Of a DNA stretch of 47,629 nucleotides, positions 8,370 to 18,467 are shown one piece after another. The position numbers were made by a program, and so were the translations under genes. Under the pieces are notes generated by a model. That model had not been told where the DNA came from. It worked only from the letters and a program-made list of their open reading frames with translations, and made no database searches. The stretch is from Marmoricola sp. Its GTDB lineage: Bacteria; Actinomycetota; Actinomycetes; Propionibacteriales; Nocardioidaceae. The stretch lies in NCBI GenBank assembly GCA_025965315.1, contig JAOPXD010000012.1, forward strand, positions 1-47,629. Reading direction: 5' to 3'. Positions within the stretch are counted from its first letter, which is position 1; every line of letters starts with the position of its first letter.

Positions 8370-10055
8370 TTGCCGCGCACTCGTACGACCCTCAGGGCCG
8401 GCAGTGTCCTCTCGATGATTGCGTTGGTCTCAGGATGCCTCCTGCTCGGGACGCTCGGCGCCTCCGCCGTGGCCACCGACCAGCCGGTCCCGCCGGTCGA
8501 TTCTGCGAGTGCGACCCCGAGCGCGACCCCGACCCAGGACCCCAGGGCGGCGAACCCGACGCCCACGCCCGGGGTCCCGCTCGCCGCCAGGAACGACTCA
8601 GGCACCCAGCGGTCGTACTCCACCGCACTGCACACGGTGCTGGGCAACGACACCTGCGCGAGCATCAGCCCCTGCAGCACCGCCGACCTGACCGCGCCGC
8701 TGGCCGTCACCGCCGTGCCCACGGGCTGGACCGTGCGCGTCATGCCCGCCGGCAAGCTGCAGGTACGCATCCCCGGGAACAACGTCGCCGGTACCCAGGC
8801 GATCGCGTACACGATCACGGACGCCTCCGGCACCTCGACCGCCACCCTGTCGATCAAGGTGACGCTGCCGAAGACACCGGACCACTACAACACCCCGCAG
8901 GGCTCGAAGTTCAGCCGCGCGTTCGTGAAGAGCTCGTTCTACCGGATCCGGCGGCACACGCTGCGCACTATCAACAGCGTTCCTGCCGGGAGCCAGATCA
9001 GGATCATCAGCTGGTCCTTCAGCGGCAAGGCGTACGACGACGCCCTGTACGCCGCGATGAAGCGCGGGGTCAGCGTCCAGATCATCATGTCGCCCCCGGC
9101 GGACCCCAAGCAGTCCGACTACGGCCACCTGCTGAAGCTCTTCGGCGGCAAGCGGTACCACAAGAACCCGGACACCGGTAGCTGGGTCTACGCCTGCCAC
9201 AAGTCGTGCCGTGGAGGCAGCGGCACGATGCATGCCAAGGTGTTCCTGTTCAGCCAGGCGTACAACACCCGCTGGGTGGTGATGTCGGGCTCCGGGAACA
9301 TGACCGACTACGCGGCCCAGATGCAGTGGAACCAGCAGTACACGACCACGAACAACCAGGCGATCTACGACTCGATCCTGAGCAAGTTCTTCCTGCAGGC
9401 CAAGCGCGACACCCCGGAGAAGCCGCTCCAGCTGACGCTCACCTTCCCGAGCACGACGTACTACTTCCCACCGCTGACGAAGCAGTCGACCACCTACGAC
9501 TTCATGTACCAGGCGCTCCGGCAGGTCTCCTGCACCGGAGCCCGCACGCCGGGCGGACGGACGAAGATCCGGATCGCCATGTACGTCTGGCGCGGCAACC
9601 GGGGGCTGTGGATGGCGCACGAGGTCCGCAGCCTGTGGAACAAGGGCTGCGACGTGGCGATCATCTACTCGATCATGGGGAACAAGGCCAAGAACGTCCT
9701 GTACTCACCGAGCGGTCGGGGTCGGGTCCCGATGCGGCAGACGATCCTGGTCGACGTGGACCACCAACCGATCTGGTACCTGCACCAGAAGTACGTCGCG
9801 ATCGGCGGCAAGATCGGCACGAACCCGGACGCGTTCGCGACCTACCAGGGGTCCTTCAACTTCTCCGACCTCGGGATGCACTCGGACGAGAACTTCCAGA
9901 AGCTGAACGGCTACAAGATCTACGCGCCGTACGTGACCGACTTCAACCAGGTCTGGTCCCAGCCCGAGACCCGGGCACCGGACCCCAACAGCTACGTGCT
10001 GCAGGAGGACCGCCAGCTGGGCACCGGTCGGTACAAGTACATGGAGAAGGACTGA
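8370..10055 (+). CDS. Secreted phospholipase D-like protein
   Basis: A 561-residue secreted member of the phospholipase D superfamily. I chose the TTG at 8370, six bases after GGGAG, because it gives a standard signal peptide (basic MPRTRTTLR, hydrophobic core about 14-34). ATG 8415 is an alternative. A Pro/Thr/Ser-rich linker (about 36-70) and a small beta-rich domain (about 75-165) precede two HKD-type half-domains. Half 1 has His288-x-Lys290 followed by GSGNMT. Half 2 has His472-x-Lys474 followed by GSFNFS. The Asp that normally ends HxKxxxxD is absent in both, so catalysis is not assured. The gene interrupts the usual dop-arc neighbourhood and looks like an accessory insertion. Confidence 0.8.
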   Translation: MPRTRTTLRAGSVLSMIALVSGCLLLGTLGASAVATDQPVPPVDSASATPSATPTQDPRAANPTPTPGVPLAARNDSGTQRSYSTALHTVLGNDTCASISPCSTADLTAPLAVTAVPTGWTVRVMPAGKLQVRIPGNNVAGTQAIAYTITDASGTSTATLSIKVTLPKTPDHYNTPQGSKFSRAFVKSSFYRIRRHTLRTINSVPAGSQIRIISWSFSGKAYDDALYAAMKRGVSVQIIMSPPADPKQSDYGHLLKLFGGKRYHKNPDTGSWVYACHKSCRGGSGTMHAKVFLFSQAYNTRWVVMSGSGNMTDYAAQMQWNQQYTTTNNQAIYDSILSKFFLQAKRDTPEKPLQLTLTFPSTTYYFPPLTKQSTTYDFMYQALRQVSCTGARTPGGRTKIRIAMYVWRGNRGLWMAHEVRSLWNKGCDVAIIYSIMGNKAKNVLYSPSGRGRVPMRQTILVDVDHQPIWYLHQKYVAIGGKIGTNPDAFATYQGSFNFSDLGMHSDENFQKLNGYKIYAPYVTDFNQVWSQPETRAPDPNSYVLQEDRQLGTGRYKYMEKD

Positions 10056-10062
10056 CCGAGGG

Positions 10063-12087
10063 TCACAGACCCTGGGTGGCGCCGCTGCGGACGAACAGGT
10101 CCCAGATCTTGGCCCTGTTCGCGACCGCGAAGCCGGTCATGATGTGGTGCCGGTCCCGGAAGACGATCTGGCCGCCCCGGTACGGCACGCAGAGCGGCGG
10201 TGTCGGGCAGACGACCGGGTCGATGCTCGCCGTCGAGACCCCGGCCAGCGAGGCTGCCAGGGCCTGCATGTACCCATCACTGGCCGGGAAGACCGTCGGG
10301 TACTTCACGGCGCACTGGCTGAGCCGGGTGGACCTGGCCAGGCAGTTCAACGGCAGCGCCGGGGAAGCATCGAGCACGGACTGGAGCAGCAGCACCTTCG
10401 GCCCCAACCCGCGGATCTGCTTCACCGTGTCGCTCATGGTCCGGTAGATCAGCTGGCTCGGGGTGAGCGAGGACAGCTGACCGGACCTGGACTTCTCCAG
10501 GGTGGCCAGGTGCGGCGTGGTGTCGCGCGGCTTCATCACCAGGACGACCAGTGCCGGCTTGAGCTGCGGCAGCGCGGTCGCGTACCAGTGCTCCCGGGCC
10601 GTGGCGCACTGGGACTGCAACGCATGCGTCTGGGCGCTGTCGACCAGGTCGCTCGGCCACGGACAGCCCTGGACCACGTTCTGGGCCAGGGAGAAACCGT
10701 GGTCCCGCGCCAGCTTCACGAACATCGGGCCGAGCATGTTGGCGAAGGAATCCCCGACCACCAGGACCAGCGGGCCGTTGTTCGCTACGACCATGCACGC
10801 CTTCACGTCGGTGGCCGGACAATTTTTGCTGTGGCCGAGGTCGTGCACGGCGGCCTTCCAGTCGATCCCCTTCGGAACCGGCCCGTCCCCGGGGATCTTG
10901 GCCTTCGCTGCAGCCGCTGCTGCGCTCGCACCGCCGAACGACCGCAGCGCCGGGAGCCGATCCGCCTGGAGGACCGGGGCGACCAGGAAGGCCGCTACCA
11001 GGGCCGAGGTGGTCAGTCCCGCAAGGACGGCGGACCAGCGCAGCGTCACCAACCGGGGCTGGGTCCGGATGGGCAGCTCGAAGATCTGGTAGCTGAGTGC
11101 AGCGAGGCCGGTGCTCAACGCGAAGGCCAGCGCCGCGATCGTGTACGGCCGCACCGTGAGGACCTCCCGCAGCACCAGGATCACCGGCCAGTGCCACAGG
11201 TACGTGCCGTAGGAGATCTTGCCCAGGTAGACGGGCGTCGGTCGGCTCAGCAGCCGCGCGAGCCAGCCGTCCGGAAGCATCGTCAGGCCGCCGATCACTG
11301 CGACCGATGCGCCGGTGGCGACGAAGCCCCGCACCGAGGCCGACACGTCGACCCGGTTCGAGGCGAACAGCAGGATCGCGACGATCCCTGCGACGGACAG
11401 GACCCGACCGCGGACTCCGGCGAGGACCTGCGGACGGGCGCGCAGCAGCAGCGCCAGCAGCACGCCGGCCAACAGCTGGTACAGCCGCGCGTCGGTCCCG
11501 TAGTACGCGTGGTTGGGCTCCCGGAAGGCCCAGAAGATCTGCGACGCGACAGATCCGGCGAACAGGATGCCGCACACCACCGCCGTTGCGCGGGCGAACC
11601 TCGTCGCGCGGCGGACCAGGATCGCGATCAGGATCGGGAAGAAGATGTAGAACTGCTCCTCGACCGCGAGCGACCAGAAGTGCAGGAACGGGCTCGGCTC
11701 GAGATCCTGGGCGAAGTAGTCGGTCGACTGGCTCAGGAAGTGCCAGTTGGCGTAGTAGAGCAGCGCCGCCCGGGCGTCGCTGACCATCGAGATCCGGCGT
11801 ACGACGTCCGAGACGATCACGAACGCCACCGAGGTCGCCACCACGACCAGCACCGCGGCCGGGAGCAACCGGCGCACACGACGGGCGTAGAACCCACCGA
11901 GACTGAACCGGCCGCGCTTGTCGATCTCGGCGAAGATCACGTTCGAGACCAGGAAGCCGGAGAGCACGAAGAACAGGTCGACGCCGATGAATCCACCGGT
12001 GACCTGGCTCAGCCTGGCGTGGTACAGCAGGACCAGGTACACCGCGATCGCACGCAGGCCGTCGAGCTGCGGCAGGTAGGTCCACAT
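10063..12087 (-). CDS. Acyltransferase 3 / SGNH fusion (OafA/YrhL-type)
   Basis: A 674-residue membrane O-acyltransferase that probably acetylates a cell-surface glycan. The N-terminal acyltransferase-3 domain (about 1-360) begins LPQLDGLRAIAV, carries the catalytic-type His in YHAR near residue 23, and GGFIGVDLFFVLSGFL, then about ten hydrophobic segments. The C-terminal SGNH hydrolase-like domain (about 410-674) has GDSFANM near residue 443 and a closing D-x-x-H (RDRHHIMTG), the expected Ser and Asp/His elements. The ATG at 12087 is preceded by TAGAGT eight bases upstream. It converges on the PLD-like gene with a seven-base gap. The acceptor polymer cannot be told from sequence. Confidence 0.88.
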   Translation of the reverse strand: MWTYLPQLDGLRAIAVYLVLLYHARLSQVTGGFIGVDLFFVLSGFLVSNVIFAEIDKRGRFSLGGFYARRVRRLLPAAVLVVVATSVAFVIVSDVVRRISMVSDARAALLYYANWHFLSQSTDYFAQDLEPSPFLHFWSLAVEEQFYIFFPILIAILVRRATRFARATAVVCGILFAGSVASQIFWAFREPNHAYYGTDARLYQLLAGVLLALLLRARPQVLAGVRGRVLSVAGIVAILLFASNRVDVSASVRGFVATGASVAVIGGLTMLPDGWLARLLSRPTPVYLGKISYGTYLWHWPVILVLREVLTVRPYTIAALAFALSTGLAALSYQIFELPIRTQPRLVTLRWSAVLAGLTTSALVAAFLVAPVLQADRLPALRSFGGASAAAAAAKAKIPGDGPVPKGIDWKAAVHDLGHSKNCPATDVKACMVVANNGPLVLVVGDSFANMLGPMFVKLARDHGFSLAQNVVQGCPWPSDLVDSAQTHALQSQCATAREHWYATALPQLKPALVVLVMKPRDTTPHLATLEKSRSGQLSSLTPSQLIYRTMSDTVKQIRGLGPKVLLLQSVLDASPALPLNCLARSTRLSQCAVKYPTVFPASDGYMQALAASLAGVSTASIDPVVCPTPPLCVPYRGGQIVFRDRHHIMTGFAVANRAKIWDLFVRSGATQGL

Positions 12088-12095
12088 GGGCGCGA

Positions 12096-12101
12096 ACTCT
12101 A
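12096..12101 (-). promoter_or_regulatory. Putative -10 box of the acyltransferase gene
   Basis: TAGAGT on the minus strand, eight bases before the ATG at 12087, consistent with a leaderless or nearly leaderless message. Confidence 0.4.
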
Positions 12102-12133
12102 CCTACCGGCCAGAGCGTGCACCGAGGCCGGGA

Positions 12134-13894
12134 TCAGAGGTACTGGCCGGTGTTCGCCACCGTGTCGATGGAGCGTCCGGGCTCGGTGCCCTGCTTGCCG
12201 GTGATGAGCGTCCGGATGAAGACGATCCGCTCGCCCTTCTTGCCGGAGATGCGTGCCCAGTCGTCCGGGTTCGTGGTGTTCGGGAGGTCCTCGTTCTCCT
12301 TGAACTCGTCGACGCAGGCCTGCAGCATGTGCTGGACGCGTAGGCCTCGCTGGTCGTTGTCGAGCAGGTCCTTGATCGCCATCTTCTTGGCCCGGTCGAC
12401 GATGTTCTGGATCATCGCGCCGGAGTTGAAGTCCTTGAAGTACAGGACCTCTTTGTCGCCGTTGGCGTACGTGACCTCGAGGAACCTGTTCTCGTCGGTC
12501 TCGGTGTACATCCGCTCGACGGTGGCGGTGATCATCCCGTTGACCGTCGCCTGCCGGTCCCCGCCGAACTCGGCCAGGTCGTCGGCGTGCAACGGCAGCG
12601 TGGCGAGCAGGTACTTGGAGAAGATGTCACGCGCGGACTCGGCGTCCGGGCGCTCGATCTTGATCTTCACGTCGAGGCGGCCGGGACGCAGGATCGCCGG
12701 GTCGATCATGTCCTCGCGGTTGGAGGCGCCGATGACCAGGACGTTCTCCAGGAGCTCGACGCCGTCGATCTCGCTGAGCAGCTGCGGCACGATCGTGTTC
12801 TCGACGTCCGAGGAGACGCCCGAGCCACGGGTGCGGAACAGCGAGTCCATCTCGTCGAAGAATACGATCACGGGCGTGCCCTCGCTGGCCTTCTCCCGCG
12901 CGCGCTGGAAGACGAGGCGGATGTGACGCTCGGTCTCGCCGACGTACTTGTTGAGCAGCTCGGGGCCCTTGATGTTCAGGAAGTAGGACTTGACCTCGCG
13001 GCCGTTGCCGTCCAGCTGGTTCTTGGCGGCGACCTTCTTGGCCAGCGAGTTGGCGACCGCCTTGGCGATCAACGTCTTGCCGCAGCCCGGAGGACCGTAG
13101 AGCAGGATCCCCTTCGGTGGCTTCAGCTGGTGCTCGAGGAACAGCTCGGGGTGCAGGTAGGGCAGCTCGACGGCGTCGCGGATGGCGTCGATCTGGCTGG
13201 CGAGACCGCCGATGTCGCTGTAGTCGATGTCCGGGACCTCTTCGAGGACGAGCTCCTCGACCTCGGACTTCGGGACCTTCTCGTAGACGTAGCCGGAGCG
13301 ACCGTCGAGCAGCAGCGAGTCGCCGGCGCGAAGCTTCTCGGTGCGCAGCGGCTGGGCCAGCCGGACGACCCGTTCCTCGTCGGCGTTGCCGATGATCAGG
13401 GCGCGTTCTCCGTCAGCGAGCAGCTCCTTGAACATCACCACCTCGCCGATCTGCTCGAACTCGAGGGCGGCGACGACGTTCATGGCCTCGTTGAGCATCA
13501 CTTCCTGGCCCTTGGTCAGCTTGTCCAGGTCGACCGCGGGGCTCACGGTCACCCGCAGCTTGCGGCCGCCGGTGAACACGTCGACCGAGTCGTCCTCGTT
13601 GCGCGCGACGAACGTGCCGAAGCCGGTCGGCGGCTGTGCGAGCCGGTCGACCTCCTCCTTCAGCGTCGTGATCTGGTCGCGGGCCTCGCGCAGCGTGCTG
13701 GCGAGGCGCTCGTTCTGCGACGTCACGGCAGCGAGCGAGCGCTGGGTGTCGACGAGGCGCTGGTCGAGCAGGCGCGAGCCTTCCGGGGCCTCGGTGGCAA
13801 GACGGCGTCGGAGCTCGCCCACCTCGGCCTCGAGGAAGGACAGCTGGCTGAGCAGCTGCGCGGTGTCTTGTCCTTCAGCGCCGGCGCTTGTCAT
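12134..13894 (-). CDS. arc: Proteasome-associated AAA ATPase ARC/Mpa
   Basis: This hexameric ATPase binds Pup through its N-terminal coiled coils, unfolds the tagged protein and feeds the 20S chamber. The 586-residue product has a coiled coil (about 13-86) and tandem OB domains (about 90-215). The AAA module has Walker A GPPGCGKT at 267-274, Walker [10 protein letters not shown] at about 342-350, and a second region of homology near AILRPGRLD. It ends Gly-Gln-Tyr-Leu, the C-terminal motif that docks into pockets of the PrcA ring. ATG 13894 has a GGAGG Shine-Dalgarno eight bases upstream; the reading frame stays open for 68 codons further, but those lack family similarity. Confidence 0.97.
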   Translation of the reverse strand: MTSAGAEGQDTAQLLSQLSFLEAEVGELRRRLATEAPEGSRLLDQRLVDTQRSLAAVTSQNERLASTLREARDQITTLKEEVDRLAQPPTGFGTFVARNEDDSVDVFTGGRKLRVTVSPAVDLDKLTKGQEVMLNEAMNVVAALEFEQIGEVVMFKELLADGERALIIGNADEERVVRLAQPLRTEKLRAGDSLLLDGRSGYVYEKVPKSEVEELVLEEVPDIDYSDIGGLASQIDAIRDAVELPYLHPELFLEHQLKPPKGILLYGPPGCGKTLIAKAVANSLAKKVAAKNQLDGNGREVKSYFLNIKGPELLNKYVGETERHIRLVFQRAREKASEGTPVIVFFDEMDSLFRTRGSGVSSDVENTIVPQLLSEIDGVELLENVLVIGASNREDMIDPAILRPGRLDVKIKIERPDAESARDIFSKYLLATLPLHADDLAEFGGDRQATVNGMITATVERMYTETDENRFLEVTYANGDKEVLYFKDFNSGAMIQNIVDRAKKMAIKDLLDNDQRGLRVQHMLQACVDEFKENEDLPNTTNPDDWARISGKKGERIVFIRTLITGKQGTEPGRSIDTVANTGQYL

Positions 13895-13929
13895 CGGACC
13901 CACCTCCAGGGGAGCGTTCGTCTGATTCG

Positions 13930-13935
13930 ACCCTA
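13930..13935 (-). promoter_or_regulatory. Putative -10 box of arc
   Basis: TAGGGT on the minus strand, about 35 bases before the arc ATG, giving a leader of about 29 bases with the GGAGG site. The 139-base gap to trmI holds nothing else I recognise. Confidence 0.4.
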
Positions 13936-14033
13936 CCCGGGCGGGTGGCTCCATGCTCAGAAGATTCGACACGTGTGCGTGTCGGTCGGGTGAGATCGGC
14001 CACCTGTCGCCGCCGGCGTACCCGATCAGTGCG

Positions 14034-16138
<2,105 letters not shown>

Positions 16139-16144
16139 AGCGAG

Positions 16145-16150
16145 ACGCTA
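16145..16150 (-). promoter_or_regulatory. -10 box of leaderless M50 protease-trmI operon
   Basis: TAGCGT on the minus strand, six bases before the GTG at 16138. It lies 13 bases from the divergent TATCCT box of the gtrA-like gene. Confidence 0.5.
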
Positions 16151-16163
16151 TCGCGGGTTGTCA

Positions 16164-16169
16164 TATCCT
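16164..16169 (+). promoter_or_regulatory. -10 box of leaderless gtrA-like gene
   Basis: TATCCT followed by six bases and the GTG at 16176. Confidence 0.5.
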
Positions 16170-16175
16170 CGGCGC

Positions 16176-16754
16176 GTGCCCAAGCTCGAGCGCCTCCTCC
16201 ACAGCCACCACCCGATGACCCAGGCTGCGCGCTTCCTCGCGGTCGGCGGTACCGGTCTGGTGGTCAACCTGCTGGCCGTCGTCATCGCGAACGAGGTCGG
16301 CCCGGCCGCGCACCTGGTGGCGATCAACCTTCCGGCGACGTCGTTCAACGTCCGCTGGTACCACGTCTACGCGACGGTCGCGTTCCTGATCGCCAATGCC
16401 TGGAACTTCCAGCTCAACCGCTCCTTCACGTTCCGGACCACCCAGCACGCCCGTTGGATCAAGGAGTACTGGCCCTCCCTGGTCACCGGGCTGGTCGGGC
16501 TGGTCATCAACCTGGTCGTCCTGACGCTGCTGCTGCACCCGAGCTCGGTCGTGGGCCTGTCCACCCACGCCTTCGACGACTCCGGACCGCTGCGGACCCG
16601 GTTGTACTGGGCCCAGTTCATCGCGCTGGTCGTCGTCACCCCGGTCAGCTTCGTGATCAACAAGTTCTGGACCTTCGGCGCGGTCCTGGGGATGGCCGAC
16701 CGCACCGTCCATGGGCCCGACGACGTCGCCGAGAATGTCGGGGCCACCACCTAA
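16176..16754 (+). CDS. GtrA family membrane protein
   Basis: A 192-residue GtrA-like protein with four hydrophobic segments (about 18-37, 60-80, 103-130 and 153-178). The conserved stretches are RFLAVGGTGLVVNLL, NAWNFQLNRSFTFR and SFVINKFWTFG. GtrA proteins are thought to flip or present polyprenyl-linked sugars for surface glycosylation. The GTG start is fixed by the TATCCT box six bases upstream; the frame is open further upstream but that would run into the M50 gene start. Its TAA stop forms part of the -10 box of the next gene. Confidence 0.88.
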   Translation: MPKLERLLHSHHPMTQAARFLAVGGTGLVVNLLAVVIANEVGPAAHLVAINLPATSFNVRWYHVYATVAFLIANAWNFQLNRSFTFRTTQHARWIKEYWPSLVTGLVGLVINLVVLTLLLHPSSVVGLSTHAFDDSGPLRTRLYWAQFIALVVVTPVSFVINKFWTFGAVLGMADRTVHGPDDVAENVGATT

Positions 16755-16757
16755 GGT
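16752..16757 (+). promoter_or_regulatory. -10 box of recB-like gene overlapping gtrA-like stop
   Basis: TAAGGT, whose first three bases are the TAA stop of the gtrA-like gene. It ends seven bases before the ATG at 16765. Confidence 0.45.
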
Positions 16758-16764
16758 CGGTGCC

Positions 16765-17736
16765 ATGGCCAAGTCGGTGACCGAGCAGGTCCGCAACGGC
16801 ACCCCGGTCGACGGCGTGGATGTGATCGGTGCGCTCTCCCCCAGCCGTGCCGGGGATTTCAAGACGTGTCCGCTGATGTACCGCTACAGGACGATCGACA
16901 AGCTGCCCGAGCCGCCCTCGCCGGCCGCCGTCCGGGGCACCGTCGTGCACAAGGTCCTCGAGGACCTCTTCGACCTGCCTGCTGCGGAGCGCACACCGGA
17001 GCGTGCGAGCACCATGATCGGAGCCGCCTGGGAGTACGTGCTGGACGACGACGACCGGGCCGCGCTGCTCTTCGCCGACGGCGACGAGCAGGCTGAGGCC
17101 GCCTGGCTCGCGACCTGCCGCACGGTCCTGCAGCGCTACTTCGAGCTCGAGGACCCGCGCACGCTCGAGCCCGCCGAGCGCGAGCTGTACGTCGAGACCG
17201 TGCTCGACTCGAAGCTGCTCCTGCGAGGGTTCGTCGATCGTCTCGACATCGCGCCGAACGGCGCGATCAGGGTGGTCGACTACAAGAGCGGGGTCTCGAG
17301 TGCCGAGGGTTTCGAGGCCAAGGCCCTGTTCCAGATGCGGTTCTACGCCTTGGTGCTCTGGAAGACCCGCGGCGTGATCCCGGCAATGCTCCGGCTGATC
17401 TACCTGGGCAACGGCGAGATGCTCAGCTACGTGCCGGACGAGCAGGACCTGTGCTCCACCGAGCGCCAGCTGCAAGCGATCTGGACGGCGATCGAGCTGG
17501 CCACCGAGACCGAGGACTGGCGCCCGAGCCGGTCCCGGCTGTGCGACTGGTGCAGCTTCAAGGCGCACTGCCCCGAATTCGGCGGGACGATCCTGCCGCT
17601 ACCCGTTCGCGAAGAGCTCCTGCAACCCGGCGACGTCCAGTCCGGCGAGCGAGTCGCGGAAGATGCGTCGCTCGCCCTCGAGCACGGGGACGTGGTTCGG
17701 CACGACCAGGACGGTGCACCCGGCCGCGACCGCTGA
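16765..17736 (+). CDS. RecB-family PD-(D/E)XK exonuclease with Cas4-type cysteines
   Basis: A 323-residue nuclease of the RecB/Cas4-like family that stands alone in actinobacteria near the proteasome genes. GTVVHKVLED (about 61-70) supplies the early His. GFVDRLD and VVDYKSG (about 158-178) give the catalytic Asp and D-x-K motif. Four cysteines (Cys35, Cys260, Cys263, Cys269) are placed as in Cas4/AddB iron-sulphur clusters. The last 48 residues, after CPEFGG, run antisense through the end of the HAD gene, have no family look and may be a recent extension. The ATG follows a TAAGGT box by seven bases. Confidence 0.88.
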   Translation: MAKSVTEQVRNGTPVDGVDVIGALSPSRAGDFKTCPLMYRYRTIDKLPEPPSPAAVRGTVVHKVLEDLFDLPAAERTPERASTMIGAAWEYVLDDDDRAALLFADGDEQAEAAWLATCRTVLQRYFELEDPRTLEPAERELYVETVLDSKLLLRGFVDRLDIAPNGAIRVVDYKSGVSSAEGFEAKALFQMRFYALVLWKTRGVIPAMLRLIYLGNGEMLSYVPDEQDLCSTERQLQAIWTAIELATETEDWRPSRSRLCDWCSFKAHCPEFGGTILPLPVREELLQPGDVQSGERVAEDASLALEHGDVVRHDQDGAPGRDR

Positions 17737-18267
17737 CTTGGCGCCGGTGTTGGAGTCCTCGATCGCCAGGCAGTCAGCCGCATCCACGCCCAGTCCGGCA
17801 GCTGCCTGCAGGTACGGCTCCGGATGCGGCTTGCCGATCGACACCCGGTCCCCCGTCACCACGGTCGCGAACGTGTCCGGCGGCAGCACCGCGAGCACGG
17901 GCGCGACGAAGCGCTCGTAGGACATCGTCACCAGTCCGCACGGGATGCCCGCGGCCCCGAGCGCTGCCAGCAGGTCGACAGCGCCCGGCTGCCACGGGAC
18001 CCGGTCGTTGATCCGGGCGATCACGCCGTCGAGCAGCCGTTCGACGATCACCGCGTCGGGCAGCTGCACTCCCCCGTGCTCGCGGATGTACGCCGCGGAC
18101 ACGAGCAGGTCGTTGCCCACTAGGGTCAGCGCGTGCTCCATGCTCCAGGTCCCGCCGAACTCGGCGACGAGTGCGAACTCGACCTCGATCCAGTACGGCT
18201 CGGTGTCGACCAGGGTGCCGTCCATGTCCCACAGGACGGCCGCGAACGAGTCGAGTCTGCGCCGCAC
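17599..18267 (-). CDS. HAD-superfamily phosphatase (beta-phosphoglucomutase-like)
   Basis: A 222-residue HAD hydrolase. Motif I is WDMDGTLVDTE near residues 13-23 (nucleophile Asp and acid/base Asp). Motif II is in GLVTMSYERF, motif III is the Lys in GKPHPEPYL, and motif IV is IEDSNTGAKSA. A C1 helical cap lies between motifs I and II. The start is uncertain: the frame is open to a GTG at 18405, but that GTG abuts a TAGGGT box, so a transcript from it would begin inside that codon's vicinity. I prefer the GTG at 18267, which gives the usual family length. The 3' end overlaps the convergent nuclease gene by 138 bases. The substrate is unknown, likely a small sugar or polyol phosphate. Confidence 0.85.
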   Translation of the reverse strand: MRRRLDSFAAVLWDMDGTLVDTEPYWIEVEFALVAEFGGTWSMEHALTLVGNDLLVSAAYIREHGGVQLPDAVIVERLLDGVIARINDRVPWQPGAVDLLAALGAAGIPCGLVTMSYERFVAPVLAVLPPDTFATVVTGDRVSIGKPHPEPYLQAAAGLGVDAADCLAIEDSNTGAKSAVAAGCTVLVVPNHVPVLEGERRIFRDSLAGLDVAGLQELFANG

Positions 18268-18405
18268 CCCGCCGTCTGCCTGCAGATCTGCAGCGTCCCG
18301 GGACCTGGCGGTACTCAGAATGGCCTCCGAAACGTCCTGATGGGTCCCCAGGTGACGATCGCCCCTGGATTGGCCGGCTGCGCACCTGCACGGTCGAGCA
18401 ACCAC

Positions 18406-18411
18406 ACCCTA
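18406..18411 (-). promoter_or_regulatory. Putative -10 box upstream of the HAD gene
   Basis: TAGGGT on the minus strand directly before the GTG at 18405. A start site about seven bases on would give a leader of some 130 bases to the preferred start codon. The rest of the 200-base gap up to 18468 holds nothing else I recognise. Confidence 0.3.
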
Positions 18412-18467
18412 GCGATCCCGATCACCAGGTCGGCCCCGGTGCACACCGCGGACCGCGAGAAGCAAGG

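Noticed and set aside
18268-18405. Longer HAD phosphatase starting at the GTG at 18405
   Set aside because: The extra 46 residues are Arg/Ala-rich, precede the usual family N-terminus, and the GTG directly abuts a TAGGGT box, so the transcript would probably begin after it.
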